Source: Gnetum montanum (lineage: Eukaryota > Streptophyta > Gnetopsida > Gnetales > Gnetaceae). Taken from it: a stretch of 64,000 bases of DNA. Shown in pieces: positions 44,210 through 55,503 of the stretch. Below the pieces are notes generated by a model. That model was not told the DNA's origin. It searched no databases and was given only the letters and a program-made list of their open reading frames with translations. The stretch is taken from the NCBI GenBank assembly GCA_015680685.1, contig MNCI01014438.1:460941-524940 (forward strand), written 5' to 3'. Made by a program: the position numbers and the translations under genes. How positions within the stretch are numbered: position 1 is the first letter of the stretch; every line of letters starts with the position of its first letter.

Positions 44210-44810
44210 GAAGGTTTGGGTCTCTATACTATTGAACTGTGGGTCATTGTCAGTCACAATGATCATTGGAAGCCCAAACCTAGTTACTATATTATCAAGG
44301 ATGAAATGGAAAATTTGCTGGGACATCATCTTCCTAAGGGGAATAGCCTCCACCCACTTGGTAAAATACTCTATGGTAGTGCTAATGAAGCCATGCCCTA
44401 CGGAGGACTTAGGTGTAATAGGCCCTATAAGGTCTAATCCCCATCGTTGGAAGGGCCATGTGATTTGCATTAGATGCAGGTCTGTAGGTGCTACATGTAT
44501 GAGATTTGAATATCTCTAGCATGTGTCGCACATCTTGACTTTTGATAGGCAGTCACGTTCCATGTATGGCCAATTAGTACCCTAGGCATTTGATTTTTGC
44601 CACCATAGCCCTGGGTGCTATGTGTCCACTGCACAGCCCTTCATGAATCTCATTAACTACCTTTTGTGCCTGCTCACCACCCACGCATGCTAGCAATATC
44701 CCATCATAGGATCGTCAGCACAGGGCATCATTTCCCATGAGCACGTATTGCCGAGCATTCTTACAGATTGCATCTCTCTAGGCCGATGTCAATTCACCTG
44801 GGGATTTTCC
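44210..44810 (-). pseudogene. pol: E5 integrase, N-terminal part
   Basis: Zinc-binding region (HEGLCSGHIAPRAMVAKIKC) and the start of the core: QITWPFQRWGLDLIGPITPK, IEYFTKWVEAIPLRKM, LDNIVTRFGLPMIIVTDNDP with the second Asp kept. The frame meets the E6 LTR within SIETQTFCSN and resumes at 26329. A frameshift near 44480-44530 separates zinc region and core. Confidence 0.85.
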
Positions 44811-45870
44811 CTACTGTAGATAAGATTTAATGTTATTGTACCACTCTGGGGTATCTGCAGCATTGACAGAGGCCACGTGTTCTGCCTGAGTGATGGGTTC
44901 AATACATCTTGTGATCATGGTTGGCAGGTTTGCCAAAGAATGTGATGGGATGTTTAACATTAGGGTAGCTAGGGCGTTTGCTATGGTGTTCTCATTACGT
45001 GGCACGTGTTGCATATCAATGGTTGCAAATTTCTTGAGTATGATTTTTGCTAGGTCACAATAGGATTGTACGTGCATAGCCTTGCAGGCGTAGACTTCAG
45101 TGATTTGATTCACAACTAGTTGTGAATCTCCTCGAATTGCCAAATGTTGTATATGTAGTGCTTAGGCAATTAAGAGGCCTTTGAGTAGCCCCTCATATTT
45201 TTCCACATTTTTGGTGCAAGCAAACATGAAATGATAAGCGGATGGGTACACTTTCCCAAAGGGGAATGTGATCATGGTGGCGGTGCTACTTCCTTGCGTG
45301 GTTGAGGCACCGTCGAAATGTAAGGTAGCCTTGAAATGCGACGGGACAATGGCAACATTGCTAACGTATTTTTCCAGGAATTTTGGGTCTATGGTGGCCT
45401 GGTCGTCGACTGGCAAGGCCATAAGTTGGGTTGCTATGGCTTGACCCTTTGTTGATGATTGACTTACATAGCATAGGCTTAACTCCTTGGTTATTTCCTT
45501 CCATCGGGCTATCCTGCTACTTTCATACAAGTTGCTGGTAATAGCCTAGAGTATGTTGCTTTTGCAAATGATGTTGGTTGTGCTACAGAATAGGTAATGC
45601 TACCACTTTTTTAGTGAGAATACTAAGGATAGGCAATTCCTCTCCACTTCATTGTATTTTTCCTTGTATGCTATTATTGCATGGCTTAGGTAGTACACCA
45701 GTATCTTAGAACCATCATCCCGCTTCTGACATAGCAGTGCCACTATGGATGCATTGGAGGTGGCAATGTATATGAAGAGAGGCTTGTCCCTTTGTGGCAG
45801 GTGCACTATTGGAAGGTGTGAGAGCTCCTACTTTAGGTCATCGAAGGCTTGTTGACACTGGGTTGTCCAT
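44811..45870 (-). pseudogene. pol: E5 pol: two RNase H domains
   Basis: Gypsy RNase H (LFIYIATSNASIVALLCQKR, YYLSHAIIAYKEKYNEVERN, LSLVFSLKKW) and archaeal-type RNase H (LHFDGASTTQGSSTATMITF, KNVEKYEGLLKGLL, AIRGDSQLVVNQITEVYACK, HVPRNENTIANALATLML). Glu of the usual NVAEYKG block is Lys here (VEKYEG). Stops lie near 45163 and 45550. Confidence 0.85.
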
Positions 45871-47083
45871 TCAAAGTCAACCTGCTTCTTCAGAAGATGT
45901 TACATGGGGTGTAACTTGTTGGTCAACTTGGCTATGAACCTTCGACTGAACTATACCCTGCCTTGTAAACTACATAACTCCTTAAGATTTGTGGAAGGCG
46001 CTAGATTGATGATGGCCTTGATTTTATCAGGGTCCACCCATATTCCAGTCTCCGATACTACGAACCCTAACATGCATCCGGTCTTTACTCCAAAGATGCA
46101 CTTCCTAGGATTGAGATGTAAGTCATGCATTTGGCAGCACTTGAGGACTACCCCTAGATCATGTGGGTGATCAGATGCCTCTTTGGACTTAACCGCTATG
46201 TCATCTACGTAATCGTTTAACATTTCTAGGATGTAGTCACTAAAAATGTAGGTCATGGCTCATTGGTAAGTTGCTCTAGCATTCTTGAGCCTGAAAGACA
46301 TCATGGTATAGTAGAAGGTTCTCCATGGAGTCATGAAGGTTTTTGACAGCTGGTGCTCTAGGTTGATGCAGATTTGCTTATATTCGGAGAAGCCATCCAT
46401 GAAGGATAGCAAAGCATGACCAGCCATGGTGTCGATGAGATGATCAATGCTCAAGAGCAGGAAGTTGTCTTTGATCATTGCCTTGCTCAAGTCTTGGAAG
46501 TCTATATAGATTCGTATCCATCCTATTTTCTTTGAAACTACAATGATGTTGGATACCCACTCTGAATAGTCGACTGTGCGGATGATACCTACTTGGTATG
46601 ACTTAGTGATTTTACCCCTCATGGCTAGTGCGATTTTTGGCTTAATTTTATGAGCCTTTTTCTTTACTTCCTTTGCATGTGGGCCTAGGATGATGTTATG
46701 CTGAATCAACCATGGATCAAGACCTGACATGTCACTATACACCCATGCGAAGACATTGATGTGGTCCTACAAAGTTTAACTATGCCTTCATGTGTTTGTG
46801 TCTCGAGGAGGGAGCTGAGTCTTAATGTTTTCACCTTCCATTTTGATGTGGTCATAGGTATCTCGACAAGAGGATCCTTGGTTACATCCCCAACCTCTAA
46901 ATCTAGGGCTTGGACTAGGTGCCTGGGCCAATTTGGGGATGCTTCCAAGGCTGCTATGGTGTTAATCGTAGTCGACCCCCAGTCGATCATGTTAGGGTTC
47001 AACTATCTCGTGAGCTTGCCCTGTGGCCCTGCTAACATTAAAGGCATGGAAAGGGCATGATGGATTCCCATCTCTTGTTTGAC
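45871..47083 (-). pseudogene. pol: E5 pol: reverse transcriptase
   Basis: Begins at the putative acceptor with VKQEMGIHHALSMPLMLAG. Then DLEVGDVTKDPLVEIPMT, MSGLDPWLIQHNIILGP, IRIYIDFQDLSKAMIKDNF, MAGHALLSFMDGFSEYKQI, TPWRTFYYTMMSFRLKNARA and the catalytic YVDD (about 46201-46212). A frameshift near 46740, a stop near 47008 (from CAG or CGA) and a stop at 46261 (YQ*AMTYI) inactivate it. Confidence 0.87.
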
Positions 47084-47792
47084 CTATCATCATAAGGTGA
47101 AAGCCTAGGTAAGGATCATCAAAGATTGTGTGAAATGAAAATCTGTAAAGCAACATCGAGATGCAACTTGCTAAGTGAGGTGATGTAAAGATTGAAAGTT
47201 TGCTAGTTTAAGGTCATGGCAGACTGCCAAGGTGCGAGAGTGTAGAGTTGCTAGTGAAATGTGTGCCTGTTGATACGCCAATGCCAAACCGCTAGTTTAG
47301 TGTCATCTCGAACTACCATATTGCAACATGAAAAATCTTGATATGCAAAATAATGATAATAAAAAGGAAATTGTGAGTACGAGTATCAAACTATTAGTGT
47401 GAAAATAGAATCATGAAACTGCTAGGAAATGTGATACTGCCTATGTGAAAGAGGATAAAGTGACTGCTGGTGTAAGGATATCATTGGTTTACCGTTATTG
47501 TAGACTGCAAATGTAACAGGTCGAAACTACTATTTTAGGGTCTTTTCGGACCCTGAGGAGTGCAACCATGCTAGGCTCATTAGTTTAAGATCTTTTTTGT
47601 ACCTTTAATCAAGGACAAATATTATTATATTTTTTTCTTTGTCTTTGCAAAGGAGAGTAGTTGGCTTGGAGCGTGCCAAGGCTTAAATGCTAATAGTGTT
47701 ATGATGTCATGGCGAGCATGCTATGCTGCATGGTGTGCTCTGCATTACTCAGAGAGAGAAAGAGGTAAGTTTTCCCATCTTGCCCTTATGGC
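47084..47792. other. pol-side end of the E5 putative intron
   Basis: On the minus strand the acceptor CACCTTATGATGATAG ends at 47084. To its right, single repeat words such as GCTAGTTTAAGGTCATGGCAG (first 20 bases the conserved part) recur at about 47210, 47290, 47530 and 47580. No gene is supported. On the plus strand this is the upstream region of the antisense gene. Confidence 0.45.
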
Positions 47793-47800
47793 TATAAATA
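47793..47800 (+). promoter_or_regulatory. TATA box of the E5 antisense gene
   Basis: TATAAATA in ATGGCTATAAATAGGGG, about 150 bases before the antisense ATG (47952). It predicts a start near 47825-47830 and a 5' leader of about 125 nt. A similar CATAAATA lies at the matching place in E6. Confidence 0.6.
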
Positions 47801-47951
47801 GGGGTTAAACTCAGGTAATTTCATTGTTTCCACCGTAAGAGCACAGAACCTTCATTGGAGCATACGACGATTTTAGAGCGTGGAGCAGTTGTGTTGATCG
47901 ACTAGTGGGACGAATTTCTACAGTGAAGGTTGTACATCTGCAAGGAGGGCC

Positions 47952-50900
47952 ATGGCTCCTAAGACTCATCTGGTGCTTGTGAATGTTGAGGAGGCAAAAA
48001 AGGCTCTGAGACGTGCAGCACAAGCATGCTTTCTAGTGCAAGAGAGCACACCGTTGACCCAGTAAGTTTTCATTCCTCCTTCACTCTTTTTGTTTTGCAC
48101 CTTTTGCTATTTTCTGCTCTATTTTTTCGTCCTATTTGTTTTTCTATCTGTGGTTTCTATGGCCATATTTTTTTAGCTTTTACATTGTCGTGGCCCCTTT
48201 TTTGTTCATGGCCAATGTGCAAAGGTTTCGTTGTAAGGCCGTTGGGATTGTCGCCACTTCGGTTGTCATGCCTACGGGGCTGGGGCAGTTGCAAGTTATT
48301 TGACCTTGGCATTTCGTAACGTAAAATCCTTGGAAGGGTTTGGTCAGGTGTGATGTGGCATTGTGATGCATTTTTTGTTTGGGCATGTCACCAATTATTT
48401 TATTGCTACACTGAGCTATTTGCATGTTTTCACTATGCTAGGCTCTCACACCTTTGCTACACTACGTATGGGAAGAGGGTTATGCTATGCTATATTTATG
48501 GACTGCTAGATGTTGCTATGTTGCTCTTGTATTGCATTTGAGTGTGATGCCAACATTTGTTGATTGCATTGTGTAGGGTAGGGCCAAGGTCTATGCTAAT
48601 CATTTTGGACCTTGGAGGGGTCCTGTGCCAGATGAGCAGGCCTATGGCCAACGCTCCTCCTCCCCCAATACATGTGGGAGATCGAGTGGTTTGGTTGAGG
48701 GAAGGGGCATGAGACTTCTTGCAATTCTTCTGAACCACTTTAGTGTGATCATTTGGTCTTCCTTAGACAAGACACAGGCATCCGGCATAATAGAGGTCAT
48801 GCTACCAGGGGCGAATCAGGGTATCCTGAGATACCTTTCCAACAAGGTGACCACGAGTGGGCAGGGAGGGGGGTCTAGTGAACACTCAACAGGGTTGAGG
48901 TGTTTAGCCTAGATCTAGGACAAGTTGGAATAATAGTGCTATCACCCGTATAACACATTGTACCTTGCACGTCACATGGAGATGCACTTTCAGAATCCGT
49001 AGGGGACCATCTATTGTGCTGGCGGGTGAGTTTTGCATCTTTTTTTTACTTCGTTGTGTGACACCGGCTATACCTGGATGAATGCTAATGATGTGCATTT
49101 GTCACTAGGTTCTACATTGATGATAATGGGGTTCATAATCAACCATATCTGCTAGCCATGACACAGCTAGCCCTATAGGAATTTGCTTCTACCAAGAGCC
49201 TACGGGTGGGTGTGATTAGTCATTGCGGGGGAGAATACCATACTTACCTATACATGATTGCCCCTCTCTAAGATCGATTTAGGGTGAAGGGTTGGCTGGA
49301 CAAGAATTGGAGAGAACCTTTCAAACAGGTCATGCTTGAAGCAGTTCTGGCAGTTGAACTCCCACTATACCCATTACCGTATAGACCTGTTGGGTCAAAA
49401 GGTAGGCGCCACATGCTCAAGTGTTTTTGTAATTTTTGCACTCTCTGCATTGTTAGGCTAAGTATGTCTTCTGGAAATTTTTTTTGTAGGGGCGAAGAAG
49501 CCTCGTGAGGTGATGGTGGTAACTACCAAGAGGTAGGGAGCAAACATCTATTTCAAATACAACGAAGTAGCGATGAGCCAGAGCTGGTTAGAATGAGAGG
49601 CCCCAGACTCTTTGCTCATGAAAGTCCAAAGGGTGGGGCTTATGGATCTGTTTATGGTGCCAAACCCATGTGTCTTTGCTACTGAGATGCTTTCCCTAGT
49701 CAACTCCTTTTCTAGGAAGGTGGGTCATTTTCACATGTACGTGCAGGGCGTGCGGGTGGTCATCGACATCAACAACTAGCTGTTTGTGGATCTATTTGGC
49801 ATTCCTGCCAATGGAATCCCTGTAGTATTGAAGGGAAAATAGGAGTTGAACCTATAGAATCAGCATATCGAGGAGTGGCTGAGGCTCTCAAAGGAGTAAA
49901 AAGAACTCCCCATGGAAAAGCTTAAGGATGGCCCTACCGTGGGGATATACCCGATCTTTTGTACTTGTGCATTCCCTCAACTGCTCACCCAAGGGAAGGT
50001 CTTGGGGCCTGAGCAGGCTTGGGTAATGCAAGAAGTCATGGAGGAAGGGGCCTATTACAATTGGGCTGAATTCCTATGTAGTGGTTTGTAGGTCAAGATT
50101 TTGGGGCTCCGTGAGCAAATGGAGTCCCACTCTAACATACACTATGCCTTCTATATAGGCTTTTTAAAGTGCTTAGCAGAGTTCCTAGTGGTCCAAGAGG
50201 ATGAAGTCTGGTCCCTGCTAGACCATGACTAGATTTCCAAGCCTTGGATTCGATTGGTCCTCTGAACTATGCAGGCCTAGGATCCTCCGAAAATGATCAG
50301 GGAGTCATTTTCTGTAATGACTAAAGATCTGGCAGTTCATAGCACTTGTGGCTAGGATAGTGTAGGAGACACGCCCCCTGTCATAACCAAAAATGTGATA
50401 CAGGGTGAACATCTCATAGCTGAGACTGTGCCCAAGGAGTTGTGAAGGAAGAGACCTTCCCCAGCCAGGGAAAGCTCTCGTGAAGAGGAAGGGCGAAGAC
50501 TGTGGCTCAAGCTGCGGCAAACACAACCCCTCATTGGTAAGCATTTTTGTATAATGCTTATTTCAGTATAGTTTGCTATGCTATGCTGTGCTAGGTGGTG
50601 CGGCATAGCGTATCACCTATTTTAAACCAACTTGTTTTGAATTGACACAAACATGCCTTTACTGCTTAGCAGAGGAAGAAGAAGATGAAGAAGAAGGTAA
50701 TGAGGAAGTGTTGGCCCTCAGGACGGGGACGACGAATAAAGACGCAGAGGTCCCAGTTTTGGAGGAAAGGGCCCTAGTCAGGAATAATGGATCTGCTATC
50801 TCTAGGGTACGGTCTCTTGTCATTAGGGAGCCTCTTCCTACCAATGAAGAGGTTCCCTCCCAAAATAAAAAAGATGCTGGTCTCCTTAAAGGAAAGGCAT

Positions 50901-52349
50901 TAGAGCATGAGGAAGGGACTTGCATGGACTTGGCAGGGCCCTCTACCATGGCTACCATGGTCATCTTGCCTAGATAAGAAGAAGGATGGTAGTCAGGCAT
51001 CGGTGAGTTTGTGAGATGTTTGCCTCATCACAGTCCATTTTGGCTATTGCTGACATGCTTAATCATGTAACAGGTGTTGCTGTTGACACCACGGGACCTT
51101 CTTCGTGTCATACAGAGTCGTGGGCCGATGTCCCTAACAAGTTTATGTTTGTGTAGGGACTCGTTGATGATATGATTAGGCACCTTCAATAGGTGGACCC
51201 TAGTGTGGGTAAGTATCAGCGTTAACCACCCTTATGTTGCTACGTTGAAGCTTTTGAGTTTGTTGATTATCCTATGCTAAGACGGTCACTATGCTCTATG
51301 TGTTAAATAGCCTCTTGGCTCAAGTGGGACCTGGCATGATCTATGAAGGTTGGCACGATGCCCACACTCTTGCCTAATGTGACTACGGTGTCTCATCGCA
51401 TGTTTGACGAGGCTTATAAGTGTGTCTTGCACTCGACACGCTATCTGTGGAAATGTAGGCACGCTAATGAGGACCTGTGGAAACGGGTCCAAAGGGCTAA
51501 GTAGAGAGAGGCCAACTTGGTTGCCGAGGTGGAGAATCTTAGGTCGGGGAATGATTTTCTTATAAACCGCAACCCTAACCCAATCAATTAGTAGAGGGCT
51601 GTAGATAACTACACTAGGTTTTGGACCATTGTTCATCAGAACATTGAATCCACCTGCGAGATAGTTGAACAACAAAGGCAGATGGATTTGCTGGCCCAGA
51701 AGTGCCAAGACCTGAAAGACATCAGTGCTAAGGTCTTTGAATGGGGGAAAACCTAGAGAGACCATAAACATATGTATAAGCTGGAGAACAAGACCCACCG
51801 AAAATTGTATAGAGATGCTGCTGTGAAGGCATTCATGTAGGAAGCATTTGTGAAGGTCATCAATGCTTCTGAGGCCTATGCTAAGTTTAAATAGCGGATG
51901 GAGGTCGTAGAATCTCTTGACTTGAGGGTGAACCTTCCTACAGGAGAGAGCACAACCACTTCCCTTTCCCCGGAACCTCTAACATGGATGATCATAGAAA
52001 GGAGAAGGCTGCTACAGCTAATGCTAAACCCAGTGACAGGTGTTGGATGGATATTTCGGTAGAGGAGATTTGGCTTTGCTTCAGGCTTGGTCTAGACCAG
52101 ATACCCCTTAAGACTAGCGTGGGCTCCTCTAAGGTTAGTCATTTTCATGTTATGTTGTAGCTTGTGTTTACCACGTTTGTTGCCTTAGCTAACTACTTCA
52201 TTCTTGTGGTGCAGGCTCCAGATGAGGGTGCGAGACTTGCAGGGAGAGGGAATGCAGAATCTATAGAAGGCAACGCAGGAGCGGGTGATGCACAAGTAGA
52301 TGAAGCAGAGGCAAATGGTGAAGGCGTTGTAACCAGAAATGACCCATGA
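47952..52349 (+). pseudogene. antisense gene of E5 (FCP1/HAD-like, multi-exon)
   Basis: Exon 1 is 47952-48061 (110 nt; MAPKTHLVLVNVEEAKKAL) with donor GTAAGT. The next block (from about 48579) has ILDLGGVLC and FSVIIWSSLDKTQASGIIEV, the FCP1/HAD-like part. A later block (about 49110-49400) reads FYIDDNGVHNQPYLLAMTQL. The middle domain (about 49490-50270) has YVQGVRVVIDINN, FVDLFGIPANGIP and YYNWAEFLCSG, perhaps like plant-transposon domain PF20167. Then come an acidic exon starting EEEEDEEEGNEE (about 50672), ESWADVPNKFMFV, the charged domain (EAYKCVLHSTRYLWKCRHAN) and an acidic last exon ending TGA 52347-52349. Stops and a 1-base deletion near 48728 disable it. Confidence 0.65.
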
Positions 52350-52756
52350 CAACATGGGCTCTTTTATTTTTTGAAAATTTTGCAACATTGCCAATAGGTG
52401 AAAATTTTGAATGAAATGAAAAACTTTAGAAAGGAAATCAATTTTGTGTTAACTTGTGTACTATGTAATGTTTTCATGCTTTTGTATGCTAGTTTTAGAC
52501 CGTCTCGGGCGATTGCTAATTTTAGGTTATTTCAAGCCGTTGCGTGAAAAATTAAAGTGACAAGCGATAGTGCTGATTTTAGATCATTTCAGGCCAATGC
52601 CAAAAGAGGTAGTTTATTAACAAAGAAATAAGGCAGCGATGCTAGTTTTAGGCCATTTTGGGCCATAGCGTAGCATGCCGAACGATCGGCGTACTAACAA
52701 GGTAAGGAAATGGTGAATGTACAAGGATAGTGATTAGGCGGAAGCCGTAGGCCTGC
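52350..52756. repeat. minisatellite between antisense gene and protease of E5
   Basis: Four or so units of the type TGCTAGTTTTAGGCCATTTT followed by GGGCC (near 52487, 52516, 52571 and 52630) in otherwise AT-rich sequence. Counterpart of 18312-18527 in E3. Confidence 0.65.
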
Positions 52757-53432
52757 TATGCTATGTACAACTTCTTATTAACTCGTCGTGGGTTGATCGA
52801 AACATAAGGTTGAGGTGTTTCACCAAGTCCTCCGTTCATATCATTGTCCTTTGTTTGGAAGGGCAATTCAACCCATGCGTTTTCAATTTGAGGGTCACCA
52901 TTCTCTGAATTGTGATAAAGAGAGGTACCATGGTTACTTGACCTCCTTTGAGATTTTTCCTAATGGCGTTGTTACTAAAAATTAATTCAGGTGTCGAGGA
53001 CTCTATGGATACAAAGGAAAGTATTACCGAGTGGATCACTCCCTCTTCTGCTAGCATGTTCTCATCGACCGGAATCACTGTTAACATGTGGACTAGAGCC
53101 TCTTGGTGGGGTACAGATGTCATGATTAGGTCGTACAAGATCAATTTAGCATTTTTTTGATTTAGGGCTTGCTCGACCTAGGTGAGGGCATCTAAGAAGT
53201 CTTGGCCGCCTTCTTGTTTGACACTTTCCTCCTCTTCGATTAGTCCTAGAAGACGAATCTCTTGAGGATAGATGACCTTGGACCTAGGTTCAGATACTTT
53301 TCGGCAAGGTAATGTAGGCTGTGTAATCGTGTCGACCTTCATCTTTGGTGACGAAGGTGTAAATATGAGGGGCGAAGGCATAGGCTTGGAGATACCTTTA
53401 ACAGTATTTCCCTTCGACGCCTTGCCCACCAA
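52757..53432 (-). pseudogene. pro: E5 protease with catalytic domain deleted
   Basis: The upstream part is present (MILYDLIMTSVPHQEALVHM, VTMVPLFITIQ), but after FITIQ (about 52915) the sequence jumps directly to the tail (ENAWVELPFQTKDND, then NPRRVNKKLYIA and TAG at 52758-52756). The whole active-site-to-ILGR segment seen in E2, E3 and E6, more than 400 bases, is missing. The tail keeps the conserved end and the candidate splice donor CGA/GTTAAT at 52782. Confidence 0.75.
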
Positions 53433-55310
53433 GTGGGCTTCTCAACTTGTGGGGCGAGGAGGCTATTTAATGTCATTGTACGAGATGGGGGTTGTTAAAG
53501 ATGTTGGCCCCTTGATGATGAATGGAACTAGAGGTGTTAACTGATGGGGTCGTGTGACCTCGCCAATAGGTGATGCAGAGGTAGATGCCCGTGGTGGGAC
53601 TTTCAGGATGAAGGGTGGTTGTGAGCTTGGACTAACCATTGGTAGTATTGGTGCACTACACTGAGGCACATGAATCACAAATGGCTAGAAGGGTGGCCTG
53701 GGATCATTGTCAATACCGATGGAGTTGATTACATAACCCACATTATTGGCATTGAGGGGATCTTTGTAGACATACATAGATTGACTTTCAGGGTGTACTG
53801 GGTTACTTTCATCCAGCACCAACTTTCCCAGGATGATTAATCTTTGGATGTCATCCTGCAGCGATAGATAATAATCCATGGTGTGATCACATAGTTGGTG
53901 GTAGTCACAAAACATATCTAGCCTAAAACCCCTAAGAACTGGAGGGTCATTAGGTAGGGCCAAAGATGGATTCCTAAGGAGCTTGCAGTAGCATCGATGT
54001 CTCATGTTTGCTTCCTTCGACATCTGCTTGTGTTGGATGTATCGTGCTGCCAATAGTTGCTTCAGGATTTCTGAAGGTTTGAGAGGTAGTGGAGTGTATT
54101 TTTAATGATCTTTGCGCTCGAAGTTTGATTTAGTATATGCAGATGTCTTGGGCATAGGTGCAGCAGATTTGGCCTAGTTTGGGTGTAGAGTTAGCCGTGG
54201 TTATGATCAATTTCTTGTTATTCTTTCTTCTATTGTTGCTAGGTTTGCACTTAGCCTCGGTTGCCACAGCAGCCACTATGGTTGTTGGGGCCTTACCCTT
54301 ATCTTTTTTTGTAAAGTTTTTTTTGTAAGCGATGTAGGCTGGGCCTTTGCTAGCCTTAGCTGCATCTTGTATGCTTTTTGTCTGAGCAAAAGCTTGGCTA
54401 AGAGAGCGTGGAGTGAGATAATACAGTTTGGACTTGATGAAGTCTTTCATTGCAACCTTAAAGATAGCTAGCAAGTGAGCCTTCACAATGGGCTCACAGA
54501 TTTCGTTAAGGGTCATGCTCTAACATTGAATGAATTTTTGGACTGGTTCTAGTGGGTCTTGTTTCACACCCATTAGCTGATCTAGCATGGTTACTGGCTT
54601 CAAGTTGTACTTGAAGCGTGTCACAAACTAAGTCAAGAGTTCTTCCAATGTCGAAATGGATGAATGTGGCAACACGCGGTACCAATTTAGGGCTTTCCCA
54701 ACTAGGGACATGGTGAAGACATGAATGATCATATGTAACCACTATTGGAACAACAAAGACTCTGATCAAAAAGTGACAAGATGGGTATTGGGATCCACTT
54801 CCCTGTCGTACTTCGTGAAGTACAGGAGAGGCATCCCACGTGGTAATATCAAGGCAGGGATTGCAGGGTTGATGGGATCATCTTGATAAAAGTCCATGAC
54901 TTGTACCATGTCTGACCCAATAGCTTTGAGGCATTTTACTTCCTCAGTTAGGGTCTGGATGAGCTGAAATGCTTGGTATAGACATGGCGATGTTGTAGAT
55001 GGCTGGGGGACTGCAGAGGCAACTCCCATATGCAACATGGTGACAGTGGCGATTTGACCCATTGACGGTGCCATTGGGGTCACCCTCGCTAAAGGTGCTA
55101 CCTGTGTTGTCCACCACCTAGTGGGTGGTATTTTCAGAGTAGTAATAGCGAGTTGAGTCGCCAGATAGGCCGTTTGGGTTACCGGTGGGACAGACCATGG
55201 CCCCGTGCCAGGATGTACCATTTGCAAGGTTGGGTAGGCCTTGACCACTGGAGTGCTCCTATGCTCAAGAGTGTAGAAGGAGGAATGGGAGCGTGGCACA
55301 ACACAGAAAA
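53433..55310 (-). pseudogene. gag: E5 gag, 5'-truncated
   Basis: From the left junction inward: Pro/Thr-rich segment (HPGTGPWSVPPVTQTAYLAT), QLIQTLTEEVKCLKAIGSD, LLYFTKYDREVDPNTHLVTF, a frameshifted capsid core, LTPRSLSQAFAQTKSIQD, a Lys-rich stretch, the knuckle-like CDYHQLCDHTMDYY (last Cys to Tyr) and the linker with PFILKVP and PFIIKGP. Frameshifts near 54510 and 54770. Homology to E6 gag fades between about 55215 and 55310. Confidence 0.8.
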
Positions 55311-55503
55311 ATTTTTCAATTTTTTTCAACACTTAGAAAATTTTCCAAATTTGGTTCTATGCTACATGCTACAGTAGCTACAATCTAGAGTGTAGCCCTA
55401 GCAGTGGGATCATGGGCCAAACACTTAGAAAAAATTTGCCTCATGTTGACACTTAGTCAAATTTGCTATTGAAGTGTTGTTACCTAAATTTGGTGGTGTT
55501 TCA
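55311..55503 (-). repeat. possible LTR-start fragment at the E5/E7 junction
   Basis: Read on the minus strand from 55503, it begins TGAAACACCACCAAATTTAG, like the LTR starts of this family (TGAAACACC), and sits exactly where the E7 antisense gene frame breaks off. It differs from the E5 LTR after the first nine bases. It continues only about 190 bases before E5 gag begins. Probably the edge of another insertion, with the rest deleted or fused to E5. Confidence 0.4.

Larger units (their letters stand above)
44210..55310 (-). mobile_element. E5, 5' portion (right of the E6 insertion)
   Basis: Minus strand from about 55310: gag, remnant protease, minisatellite, putative intron with antisense gene (plus strand), RT, RNases H and the first half of integrase, which continues left of E6 at 26329. 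The 5' LTR, PBS, leader and gag N-terminus are missing; recognisable gag begins at about 55215-55310 and foreign AT-rich sequence follows. Confidence 0.82.

Noticed and set aside
51289-51798. 169-codon minus-strand frame within the E5 antisense gene
   Set aside because: It is a shadow; the opposite strand carries the charged domain conserved in E2, E3 and E6.
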